From positions 1 through 21,586 of the forward strand of contig DASVBE010000242.1 of NCBI GenBank assembly GCA_036375995.1: a stretch of 21,586 nucleotides of DNA. Reading direction: 5' to 3'. Shown here piece after piece: positions 1-6,474 of this stretch. Each line of letters opens with the position of its first letter. The stretch's first letter is position 1. Source of the stretch: DASVBE01 sp036375995. GTDB lineage: Bacteria; Actinomycetota; Actinomycetes; Streptosporangiales; Streptosporangiaceae. Made by a program: the position numbers and the translations under genes. The notes beneath the pieces were generated by a model. The model was not told the DNA's origin. It searched no databases and saw only the letters and a program-made list of their open reading frames with translations.

Positions 1-238
1 CTTCGTCCCGCAGCGCGGTTATGGCTGGCTGCGGCGGCGGGTCATCGTCCGGCGCGGGAACCGCCCGGTCACCCGGGTCGAGGAGACCCGCGACCACAGC
101 TACGTGGAGGTCAACCCGGGTGAGGTCGGGGACGGCGACCCGGTGGTCACCGACCCGCCCCCGGCCCGGCCCGCGGCCCGCAGTGAGATCCTCAGCCCGC
201 CGCAGACCGAGACGGTGGAGGAATACTTCGAGGAGTAG
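1..238 (+). CDS. C-terminal end of an unrecognised protein (partial)
   Basis: The reading frame enters from the left edge (first full codon at base 2) and ends at TAG 236-238, giving 78 residues. Almost every codon ends in G or C, as in the neighbouring genes, so it is coding. The visible part starts with a basic patch (WLRRRVIVRRG), continues with a hydrophilic stretch, then a Pro/Ala-rich linker, and ends in the acidic tail EEYFEE. A basic cluster followed by a proline-rich acidic tail is common on the cytoplasmic side of membrane proteins, but no membrane segment is visible here. I do not recognise the family. It runs in the same direction as the CYTH-CHAD gene 45 nt downstream and could be cotranscribed with it. 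Confidence 0.7.
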   Translation, partial: FVPQRGYGWLRRRVIVRRGNRPVTRVEETRDHSYVEVNPGEVGDGDPVVTDPPPARPAARSEILSPPQTETVEEYFEE

Positions 239-283
239 ACCCCGGCCGCGTGCCGCGCGGCGCTGCGGGGTAGACAGGTTCCT

Positions 284-1864
284 ATGGCGGCCACGGCACA
301 GGAGATCGAGCGCAAGTACGAGGCAGGCCCGGCGGTCACGCTGCCGGGCCTGTCCGGTGTCCCGGGCGTGGCGCAGGAGGCCGGCCTGCCCAGCGAGGAC
401 CTGTCTGCCGAGTACTACGACACTGATGACCTGCGGCTGATCCGGGCCGGGGTGACGCTGCGGCGGCGCCGCGGCGGGCACGACGCCGGCTGGCACCTGA
501 AGCTGCCGGCCGGGGCGGACACCCGCCAGGAGATCCGGCTGCCGCTGGGCCAGGCCGCCCGCCAGGTGCCCGCCGAGCTGGCCCGGCTGGTCCGCGGCTA
601 CACCCGCGGCGCCGCTCTCGGCCCGGTCGCGCAGATCGGCACCATCCGGCAGCGCCGCGCGCTGCTCGACGGCCAGGGCGAGTCGCTGGCCGAGGTGATG
701 ACCGACGACGTGTCCGCCCAGTCGATGGGGGAGAGCACCACGCTGTCCCGGTGGCGGGAGATCGAGGTCGAGCTCACCGGCGGCGGCCTGGACCTGCTCA
801 AGGCGATCGACAAGCGGCTGCGCGACGCCGGGCTGCAGCCCGCCGGGCACTCGGCCAAGCTGGCCCGGGCGCTGGCCGGGCGGCTGCCCGAGGCCGCCCC
901 GCCGCCGCGGCTGACCCCCGGGTCGCCGGCCGCCCAGGTGGTCCTGGCCTACGCCGCGGCGCAGCTGGCCCAGCTCCAGGCCACGCACGCCCAGGTGCGC
1001 CGGGACCAGCCGGAGGCGGTGCACGACATGCGGGTCGCCACCCGGCGGCTGCGCAGCACACTGAAGACGTTCCGGAAGGTGCTGGCCGGGGCCGGGGCCG
1101 GGACTGGGGGGGACTCCGGGGCGGGCGCTGGCCCGGACCTGGGGGCCCCGGATCTGGAGGCGCTGCGGGCGGAGCTGAAGTGGCTGGGTGATGTGCTCGG
1201 CGCGGCGCGGGACGACGAGGTGCTCGAGGCGGTGATCCAGGGACGGCTCGCCGGGCTGCCCGCTGAGCTGCTGCTCGGCCCCGTCCAGGCCCGGGTGACC
1301 AGCCATTTCGCGCCCCGGGCGGCGTCGGACCGGGAATCCGTGCTGGAAGCGCTGGACTCGGCCCGCTACCTGAGCCTGCTGGACGCGCTGACCGCCCTGG
1401 TCGGCATGCCGCTGGACGGGAACGGGGCCGGGGACCGGACGGCCGGCGCGGCGCTGCCCGGCGCGGTGCGGCGGGCCTACCGCCGGCTGGGGCGCCGGGC
1501 CGGCCGGGCCGCCGCCCTGCCGCCTGGCGCGGCCCGGGAAACCGCGCTGCACGAGACCCGCAAGGCGGCCAAGGAAGTGCGGTACGCGGCCGAGTGCGCC
1601 GGGGCGGCGCTGGGCAAGGACGCGGCCAAGCTGGCCCGGCGGGCGAAGAAGCTCCAGTCGGTGCTGGGCGACCAGCACGACGCGATCGTCGCCCGGGCGC
1701 TGACCCGGGATATCGCGATCCGGGCCCACCTGGCCGGGGAGAGCACGTTCAGCCTCGGCATCGTGCACGAGGCGTGCGACCGGGACGCCCAGGCGCTGGC
1801 CGCGAAGGCGGCGGCCCACTGCGACCGGATGCTGGCCGGCCGCGGTCCTGCCTGGCTCCGCTGA
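284..1864 (+). CDS. CYTH and CHAD domain-containing protein
   Basis: This 526-residue protein joins two polyphosphate/triphosphate-related domains. Residues about 5-200 are a CYTH (triphosphate tunnel) domain, beginning with the signature ExExK (E7, E9, K11 in EIERKYE) and rich in the alternating Arg, Lys and Glu residues that line the tunnel. Residues about 212-520 are a CHAD domain with its paired conserved helices: HDMRVATRRLRS near residue 247, and HETRKAAKEVRYAAE followed by KLQSVLGDQHDA in the second half. A Gly/Ala-rich linker lies at about 268-288. Known members act on or bind inorganic polyphosphate or triphosphate; which activity applies here is inference. It starts at ATG 284 without a clear Shine-Dalgarno sequence. 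A weak 5-bp hairpin followed by GTTAAT lies just after the stop (1874-1888). Domain assignment is firm. Confidence 0.93.
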   Translation: MAATAQEIERKYEAGPAVTLPGLSGVPGVAQEAGLPSEDLSAEYYDTDDLRLIRAGVTLRRRRGGHDAGWHLKLPAGADTRQEIRLPLGQAARQVPAELARLVRGYTRGAALGPVAQIGTIRQRRALLDGQGESLAEVMTDDVSAQSMGESTTLSRWREIEVELTGGGLDLLKAIDKRLRDAGLQPAGHSAKLARALAGRLPEAAPPPRLTPGSPAAQVVLAYAAAQLAQLQATHAQVRRDQPEAVHDMRVATRRLRSTLKTFRKVLAGAGAGTGGDSGAGAGPDLGAPDLEALRAELKWLGDVLGAARDDEVLEAVIQGRLAGLPAELLLGPVQARVTSHFAPRAASDRESVLEALDSARYLSLLDALTALVGMPLDGNGAGDRTAGAALPGAVRRAYRRLGRRAGRAAALPPGAARETALHETRKAAKEVRYAAECAGAALGKDAAKLARRAKKLQSVLGDQHDAIVARALTRDIAIRAHLAGESTFSLGIVHEACDRDAQALAAKAAAHCDRMLAGRGPAWLR

Positions 1865-1971
1865 CCTGCTCATCCGCCGGTGCGGCGGGTTAATACCACG
1901 GCTCTGGCGGTTTGAGCCTGCCGGTCGTGGGTACCCGGGGGGTGCCCGAAACCGAAAGCAGGTGTTACCCC

Positions 1972-2802
1972 ATGTCAACTGGCATAGTCGTGGTCATCGT
2001 CGTGGTCATCATCGTGATCGCGCTGGCCATCGGCGTGGCGGGAACAGTCCGGCGCCGGCGGCTCCAGCAGCAGTTCGGGCCGGAGTACGACCGGCTGGCG
2101 CGCGAGCACGACAGCAAGCGCAAGGCCGAGGCCGAACTCGCCCAGCGCCAGCGCCGGGTCCGCAAGCTGGACATCCGCCCGCTGTCCCCAGAGGCGCAAG
2201 AGCAGTACTCGGCCCGCTGGATGTCGCTGCAGGAACGGTTCGTGGACGACCCGGAGGACGCGGTCGCCCAGTCGCAGATCCTGGTGGCCGAGGTTATGCA
2301 CGAGCGCGGCTACCCGACCGAGCACCGCGACCAGGTCGCGGCCGACCTGTCGGTGGAGCACGCCAAGACCATCGGCAACTTCCGCGCGGCCGACGAGATC
2401 AGCCAGAAGGCTGCCGCGGGGACCGCGTCGACCGAGGACCTGCGGCAGGCCATGATTCACTACCGCGCGCTGTTCCGTGACCTGCTCGGCGACACGCCTG
2501 ACCCGGGCGACGAGGACGCGGTGCCGGCCGAGGCCGGTGACGAGTTCGCCCGCGGCCCGAGCCGCAGCGGCCAGGTTCCGCCTCCTGCCGCGGATTACAG
2601 CCCGCCGGCCGGGCGCCACGCGGCCGCCAGCACCCCGGTGCAAGGCGAGGCGGCCGCGGACGGCATGACCCGCGACGAGGCGTCCCGCGACGACCTGACC
2701 CGCGAGGAGCTGGCGCGGGACGAGATAGCACGGGACGAGGCCGCCGCCAACGGCGCGGCCCGCGAGGAGCGCACCTCTGGCTGGACCGGACGGAGGAGCT
2801 GA
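1972..2802 (+). CDS. Single-pass membrane protein with FVDDP-type domain and charged C-terminal repeats
   Basis: I chose ATG 1972 (276 residues) over the upstream in-frame TTG at 1912, because ATG puts a very hydrophobic Ile/Val segment (residues 4-25) at the N-terminus and has an AAGCAGG sequence about 10 nt upstream. The order is: one membrane helix followed by a basic stop-transfer patch (RRRR, 27-30), a charged probable coiled coil (about 35-66), then a conserved region about 80-172 (RW...FVDDPEDAV...LVAEVMHERGYP...STEDLRQAMIHYRALFRDLL). I recognise this region from actinobacterial membrane proteins of unknown function. The tail is Pro/Ala-rich and ends in degenerate TRDEA-like repeats (232-266). 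The topology suggests a cytoplasmic body. The next gene starts 4 nt after the stop and carries a related domain, so the two products probably work together. No function can be assigned. Confidence 0.85.
   Translation: MSTGIVVVIVVVIIVIALAIGVAGTVRRRRLQQQFGPEYDRLAREHDSKRKAEAELAQRQRRVRKLDIRPLSPEAQEQYSARWMSLQERFVDDPEDAVAQSQILVAEVMHERGYPTEHRDQVAADLSVEHAKTIGNFRAADEISQKAAAGTASTEDLRQAMIHYRALFRDLLGDTPDPGDEDAVPAEAGDEFARGPSRSGQVPPPAADYSPPAGRHAAASTPVQGEAAADGMTRDEASRDDLTREELARDEIARDEAAANGAAREERTSGWTGRRS
2665..2769 (+). repeat. Degenerate charged pentapeptide-type repeat inside the membrane-protein gene
   Basis: Residues 232-266 of the preceding gene consist of near-repeats of the form (T/A/S)-R-(D/E)-(E/D)-(A/L/I), for example TRDEA, SRDDL, TREEL, ARDEI, ARDEA and AREER. 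At DNA level this shows as repeated cgcgacgag / cgcgaggag / cgggacgag blocks. The pattern predicts a highly charged helix or disordered tail and is a likely site of copy-number variation between strains. Confidence 0.7.
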
Positions 2803-2806
2803 CGCG

Positions 2807-3484
2807 ATGGGTTACCCCGATCAGAAGGACGACCAGGACACCCGGATGCCGGTCGAGGACTCCGAGCGCATGGTCGGCGAGGACGAGGCGGTGGCCGGCC
2901 GGGTGCTCGAGCCGGACGAGGACCGGCTGGTCGGCGCGGATGCGGGCGAGCCCGTCCCGCCGCCCGGTGACGGCCTGGCGGAGGACGGCAGGCACCGGTA
3001 CACCGGCGATGCCGGCCTGGGCGGCCCCGCCGCCGAGGACGACCAGGTGGTGCTGGAGTCCAGCGAAGCCGGGCCGGCCGTCGCCGCCCCGGCGGGCGAG
3101 ACCGTGGCCAGCACGGCCGCGGACGCCGGCCAGGACCGGACGGGCCAGGCCATCCCGATGCCCGGCAGCCCGGCCGCGGATGAGCCCGATGGCCCGGCCG
3201 ACATCACCCATCCCGACCCGGTTCCCGAGCCTGCCGCCGCGGTGACCCACGACTGGCGCGAGATCATGGCCATGTTCGTGGATGACCCGCGGGCGGCCAC
3301 CGAACGCGCCGCCCGCATCGTCGACGGGTCGGTCGAGGACCTGGTCCGCTCGCTCAAGGGCGAGCAGGACTCGCTCCGCTCGGCCTGGCAGGGCGGCAGC
3401 GCGGACACCGAGCGGCTGCGCACCGCGCTGAAGGACTACCGCTCGCTCTGGCAGCGCCTGGACGGCTTCGCCCACCGGGTGTAA
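2807..3484 (+). CDS. Hydrophilic protein with C-terminal FVDDP-type domain, relative of the upstream gene product
   Basis: This 225-residue protein starts at ATG 2807, with a strong GGAGGAG ribosome site (2792-2798) that overlaps the stop of the previous gene; only 4 nt separate the genes, so they form one operon. Residues 1-145 are acidic, Pro/Gly/Ala-rich and probably disordered, with no membrane segment. Residues 148-221 form a compact domain (DW REIMAMFVDDP ... ARIVDGSVEDLV ... TERLRTALKDYRSLWQRLDGF). It matches the conserved region of the upstream gene product at W, FVDDP, the Ala/Ile-Val helix, and the closing (T)E-x-LR-x-A-x3-YR-x-L. The domain is one I associate with uncharacterised actinobacterial proteins. 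It looks like the soluble partner of the membrane-anchored relative, but its role is unknown. Confidence 0.85.
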   Translation: MGYPDQKDDQDTRMPVEDSERMVGEDEAVAGRVLEPDEDRLVGADAGEPVPPPGDGLAEDGRHRYTGDAGLGGPAAEDDQVVLESSEAGPAVAAPAGETVASTAADAGQDRTGQAIPMPGSPAADEPDGPADITHPDPVPEPAAAVTHDWREIMAMFVDDPRAATERAARIVDGSVEDLVRSLKGEQDSLRSAWQGGSADTERLRTALKDYRSLWQRLDGFAHRV

Positions 3485-3502
3485 CCGCGGCCGCGGCAGC
3501 TC

Positions 3503-3538
3503 CCGGCCCCGGACCGCCAGCTGGCCGTCCGGGGCCGG
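3503..3538. terminator. Hairpin between convergent genes, 12-bp perfect stem
   Basis: CCGGCCCCGGAC (3503-3514) pairs perfectly with GTCCGGGGCCGG (3527-3538). The 12-nt loop contains the smaller palindrome GCCAGCTGGC. It lies between the plus-strand gene ending at 3484 and the minus-strand gene ending at 3579, where a bidirectional terminator is expected. No U-tract follows, as is usual in high-GC actinomycetes. Confidence 0.6.
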
Positions 3539-3578
3539 TCCATGTCCTGGCCGGCGGGGCCGGGGGGCCGGGCCGGCC

Positions 3579-4013
3579 CTAGGCGGCCGGGGAGGCGGGG
3601 GGGACGACCAGGACCGGGCAAGGGGCCCGGCGCAGCACGTACTGGCTGACGGTGCCGAGGAGCAGCGACACGCTGCCCCGGGTGGCCAGCACGATCAGCT
3701 GCGCGCGGGCCTCCCTGGCCGTCTCGAGGATCTGGCGGCCGGCCGTGCCGGCCACCACCCGGAGCTGGACCCGCTCGGCCTGGCCCGCGCCGAGCGCGGC
3801 GCTGACCACGTGCCGGAGGCTGGTCAGCGCCTGCGCCCGCTCGTCACCGCGGATCACCGTGCCGACGGGCTGGCCGGTGGAGTCCCGCACGGCACCGCCG
3901 CTGTAGGCCATGACCGCGATCAGCTCCGTGCGCCGGAAGCCGGCTTCCTGCGCGGCCACCCTGATCGCGCTGAGGCAGGCCGCTGAACCGTCCACACCGA
4001 CCACGACGCTCAT
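3579..4013 (-). CDS. Universal stress protein (UspA family) with shortened nucleotide-binding loop
   Basis: This is a 144-residue single-domain Usp. The N-terminus MSVVVGVDGSAACLSAI matches the family's first strand and phosphate-contacting Asp-Gly-Ser (D8, G9, S10). The C-terminal half ends with SQYVLRRAPCPVLVVPP, the standard last helix and strand. ATP-binding members carry G-x2-G-x9-G-(S/T) before this helix. Here the corresponding stretch is ATRGSVSLLLGTVS, with only seven residues between the first Gly and the final Gly-Thr and no middle Gly, so the loop is about five residues short. ATP binding is therefore doubtful (inference). A GAGGAGGA ribosome site lies upstream of ATG 4013. Usp proteins usually respond to starvation or hypoxia; no specific role can be read here. 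Confidence 0.9.
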   Translation of the reverse strand: MSVVVGVDGSAACLSAIRVAAQEAGFRRTELIAVMAYSGGAVRDSTGQPVGTVIRGDERAQALTSLRHVVSAALGAGQAERVQLRVVAGTAGRQILETAREARAQLIVLATRGSVSLLLGTVSQYVLRRAPCPVLVVPPASPAA

Positions 4014-4040
4014 CGCTCACGTTCCTCCTCGCTGGCCCGG

Positions 4041-4283
4041 TCAGGTGGCGGTCCGCAGCTGACCCTGCGGCTGGCCGCTGCTGCGGCCGGCCGCGGTGCG
4101 GGGCCTGGCGATGTCCTCCAGGCTCCGCCGCTCGGCCTCTACCCCCAGAATCAGCTCTGCTATCCCGCCCGTGATCATCAGTACCGCGCCGCGGCCGGCC
4201 TGCCGTCTGTGGTCACCGCTGTTACCTGCGGGAACTGCCTCACCTGCGATGTCCGCCCCGCCTGCTACCCGCCGGAATCCCGT
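4041..4283 (-). pseudogene. Possible remnant of an MFS transporter C-terminus
   Basis: The minus strand is open from the stop TGA at 4041-4043 back to an in-frame stop at 4284-4286, with no obvious start codon or ribosome site. Its translation contains LMITGGIAELILGVEAERRS followed by LEDIARP, which resembles the last membrane helix and cytoplasmic tail of actinobacterial major facilitator transporters (LGV-x-AE-x-RSLED-I). The part before it is not hydrophobic, so the eleven preceding helices are missing. I infer that a transporter gene was deleted, leaving its 3' end between the stress protein and peptidase genes. Alternatively it is a small unrelated open frame; the resemblance comes from memory of the family, not a search. 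Confidence 0.4.
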
Positions 4284-4297
4284 TCATCCGTGAACGG
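4280..4297 (-). terminator. Short perfect hairpin after the P1 peptidase gene
   Basis: CCGTTCA (4280-4286), loop TCCG (4287-4290), TGAACGG (4291-4297): a 7-bp perfect stem that begins 13 nt beyond the stop of the minus-strand peptidase gene. It lacks a U-tract. It could be a weak terminator or a mRNA 3'-end stabiliser. Confidence 0.45.
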
Positions 4298-4310
4298 CAC
4301 CCCGGCCCGC

Positions 4311-5477
4311 TCAGCCGCCTGCGCCGCGCAGCAGCCCGGCCAGCTGGGCCCGGGGCAGCGCCGGACTGCGGTTCCCGTCCCGCCCGGTCATGTCCTCGTT
4401 CGCGATCAGGGCGTTGAGCACCGCCTCCTCGGTGGCCTCGGCCACCGCGGTGAAGAACGGGTCGAGGAACGGCCAGCCGATGAAGCGGAGGCTGCTGTAG
4501 CCGGTCCCGGCGGGGCTGAGCGCGGCGGCGCCGGCCGGGAAGGCGCCCGGGTTGCCGGTGGAGAAGGCCAGGAACAGGTCGCCGGAGAAGTGCGACCCGG
4601 CGGTCCCGGTCCGGGCCAGCCCGATCGTGACCCGCCGGGCCAGCGCCTGGCACTGGCCGGGCAGCAGCGGCGCGTCGGTGGCCACCACCACGATGACCGA
4701 CCCGGCGCCGGGCGGCGCGAAGCTGGACGCGGCCAGCGGGTTGTCCGCGGGCAGCAGCCGCCCGGCGGGCACCCCGGCCACCGTCAGCTCCTCCCGGGAG
4801 CCGAAGTTGGCCTGCAGGAACACTCCGACTGTCCAGTCGTCCCCGGCGAACGGGACGATCCGGGAGGCAGTGCCGGACCCGCCCTTGAAGCCGTAGCAGT
4901 TCATCCCGGTGCCGCCGCCGACCGAGCCCTCCTCGACCGGCCCGGCCGCCGCGCCGTCCAGCGCCTCGCGGGTCAGGTGCGGGGTGACCGCCAGGCCGTT
5001 GATGTCGTTCAGGTAGCCGTCGTAGGTCTCCGCGACCACCGGCAGCAGCCAGGCCGCCGCGGCGTGCGGGTGCCGCTGCGCGGTCCAGGCCACCACGCCG
5101 GTGTGCGCGGCGCCGACCGCGTGCGTGTTGGTGATCGCCACCGGCCCGGCGAACGTGCCGGACTCGGCGATCCAGGCCGTGCCGGTCATCTCCCCGTTGC
5201 CGTTCTGGGCGTGCACGCCCGCGGTGACCGGGTCGCCGGCCCCGTCCCGGCCGCGCGGGTGGATGGCGGTCACCCCGGTCCGCACCGACTCGCCCTCGAT
5301 CAGCGTCAGGTAGCCGACCTCCACCCCGGGCACGTCGGTGATCGCGTTCCACCGGCCGGGCCGGCCGGCCAGCGGCAGGCCCAGCGAGCGGGCCCGGGGT
5401 TTGCCCGCCGGGGTGGCCAGGTGTTCCGGCCAGCCTCCGGGCGGGGCTGGTTCAGGGGCAGCGGGAGCCGGGTTCAT
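4311..5477 (-). CDS. P1 family peptidase (DmpA-type aminopeptidase/amidase, family S58)
   Basis: This 388-residue protein belongs to the self-processing L-aminopeptidase/D-esterase group. Recognisable stretches are NAITDVPGVEVGY (about 44-56), which opens the fold, TNTHAVGAAHTG (117-127), GGGTGMNCYGFKGGSGTASR (187-206), and LQANFGSREEL (221-231). In DmpA the chain is cut autocatalytically at a Gly-Ser bond and the new N-terminal Ser becomes the nucleophile. The equivalent pair here is Gly226-Ser227, so the precursor should split into an alpha chain of about 226 residues and a beta chain of about 162. It starts at ATG 5477 without a strong ribosome site. No signal peptide is visible, so it is probably cytoplasmic. 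The likely role is in small-peptide or amide turnover; the natural substrate is unknown. Confidence 0.92.
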   Translation of the reverse strand: MNPAPAAPEPAPPGGWPEHLATPAGKPRARSLGLPLAGRPGRWNAITDVPGVEVGYLTLIEGESVRTGVTAIHPRGRDGAGDPVTAGVHAQNGNGEMTGTAWIAESGTFAGPVAITNTHAVGAAHTGVVAWTAQRHPHAAAAWLLPVVAETYDGYLNDINGLAVTPHLTREALDGAAAGPVEEGSVGGGTGMNCYGFKGGSGTASRIVPFAGDDWTVGVFLQANFGSREELTVAGVPAGRLLPADNPLAASSFAPPGAGSVIVVVATDAPLLPGQCQALARRVTIGLARTGTAGSHFSGDLFLAFSTGNPGAFPAGAAALSPAGTGYSSLRFIGWPFLDPFFTAVAEATEEAVLNALIANEDMTGRDGNRSPALPRAQLAGLLRGAGG

Positions 5478-5765
5478 CGGGTCATGATGCCGGATCCGCG
5501 GGTTCCGGCGCCGTGCACTATCTCACTGTAAGTGTCCGAAACCCCATTTACGGGCAGAAATACAGCTATTCACCAGCCGGTTACCTCGTTTCCCTGACGG
5601 CCGCCTGGCTGTTGCGTCAGATTGGGCTGAGACAGCATCCAGCGCGCCGGATGGCTGCCGAGGAGCAGCGAGCCGCCCTGACCCGCGGTAACACCGGTCC
5701 GCCCCTGCCGACCCCGTGCGGCGCGGCAGGCGATCCCGGATGACAGCCGAGCACGTGCGCACCGC
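5478..5765. promoter_or_regulatory. Divergent intergenic region between peptidase and lysozyme-like genes
   Basis: These 288 nt separate two divergently transcribed genes and must hold both promoters. The stretch from about 5512 to 5640 is visibly richer in A and T than its surroundings, as expected for promoter DNA. It contains a small inverted repeat CACT-GTA-AGTG (5524-5534). I could not fix a convincing -35/-10 pair in either direction. I looked for a cyclic-di-AMP (ydaO-type) riboswitch, which often precedes actinobacterial muralytic genes, and did not see its conserved blocks. An open frame at 5513-5743 shows no coding codon bias. Confidence 0.4.
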
Positions 5766-5786
5766 GTGCCCGATCGAAGGCTCGTC

Positions 5787-6335
5787 TTGGCCCCCATCAG
5801 TACCACCCGTCGTCACCCTGCCCGGATTACCGCCGCCCTGTCGGGCGCGGCCATCGCCGTGGTGGCGATGGCTTCCGGGGCCCAGGCCGCCGTGCCGGCC
5901 GGGGCAGCCCACCCGGCAGGGGCCCACCCGGCCACCGTCAGCGTGGCCGGCACGGTGGAGGGAACCGCCCAGAAACTGACCCCCGCAACCAAGCACCATC
6001 ACCACCCGGTCGCACCGCACCGGCATCGGCATCTCACGCCACGGCAGATCGGCTGGCGGCTGCTGCGGTACATGCACTGGAACCCCCGGCGCCAGTTCCC
6101 CGCGCTGAACGCGCTGTGGAACCGGGAGAGCGGCTGGCGGGTGCACGCCTACAACCCCTACACCGGAGCCACCGGGATCCCGCAGGCCACCCCGGGCTAC
6201 AAGATGGCCACGGCCGGCCCTGACTGGCAGAACAACGCCTGGACGCAGGAGCGCTGGGGCCTGCGCTACATCCGGGCCCGGTACGGGTCGCCCCGCGCGG
6301 CCTGGGCTCACTCGCTCGCCACCGGCTGGTACTGA
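5787..6335 (+). CDS. Secreted lysozyme/transglycosylase-like protein with His-rich linker
   Basis: I favour TTG 5787 (182 residues), which has GAAGG (5776-5780) six nt upstream; an in-frame GTG at 5766 would add seven residues but lacks a ribosome site. A signal peptide is clear: TTRRHPAR, a hydrophobic Ala/Val core, then a cut near ASGAQA-AVPAG. A low-complexity linker follows with HHHH plus three alternate His (HRHRH). The C-terminal 95 residues (from LTPRQIGWRLL) look like a compact lysozyme-fold domain: LWNRESGW carries the expected catalytic Glu, GATGIPQATPGYKM is the conserved second block, and the chain ends ...AHSLATGWY, as in small actinobacterial muralytic proteins. The likely role is peptidoglycan cleavage outside the membrane during growth; the exact bond cut is not determined. 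Domain recognition is good, start choice less certain. Confidence 0.85.
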   Translation: MAPISTTRRHPARITAALSGAAIAVVAMASGAQAAVPAGAAHPAGAHPATVSVAGTVEGTAQKLTPATKHHHHPVAPHRHRHLTPRQIGWRLLRYMHWNPRRQFPALNALWNRESGWRVHAYNPYTGATGIPQATPGYKMATAGPDWQNNAWTQERWGLRYIRARYGSPRAAWAHSLATGWY

Positions 6336-6370
6336 TGGCTGGCGCTGGCCCGGCCCGGCGGTAATTCACC

Positions 6371-6416
6371 GACCTGCCCGCGGGCGTTCACCCCACGGGA
6401 AGCCCGCGGGCAGGTC
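6371..6416. terminator. Strong intrinsic-type hairpin, 15-bp perfect stem
   Basis: GACCTGCCCGCGGGC (6371-6385) is perfectly complementary to GCCCGCGGGCAGGTC (6402-6416) across a 16-nt loop, followed by GCTTAT. It lies 36 nt after the stop of the lysozyme-like gene and 58 nt before the phosphatase gene, both plus strand. It should end the first transcript and implies a separate promoter for the second. Confidence 0.8.
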
Positions 6417-6474
6417 GCTTATCCACCATGGGCACGCATGCACCCTCTTTCCGGAGCAGCCAGGAGCGTGACCC

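Noticed and set aside
1912..1971. Upstream TTG start for the membrane protein gene
   Set aside because: It would put a polar 20-residue extension ahead of the membrane anchor and has no ribosome site; ATG 1972 explains the sequence better.
4209..5531. Long plus-strand open frame (440 codons) antisense to the P1 peptidase gene
   Set aside because: Its translation is Gly/Arg/Pro/His-rich without recognisable motifs. The opposite strand encodes a full DmpA-type enzyme with all conserved blocks. High-GC DNA leaves such frames open by chance.
5513..5743. Possible 76-codon gene in the divergent intergenic region
   Set aside because: Third-position GC is much lower than in neighbouring genes and no family is recognisable; the region is needed for two promoters.
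5560..5786. Cyclic-di-AMP riboswitch ahead of the muralytic gene
   Set aside because: The conserved blocks of the ydaO-type element are not visible in this leader.
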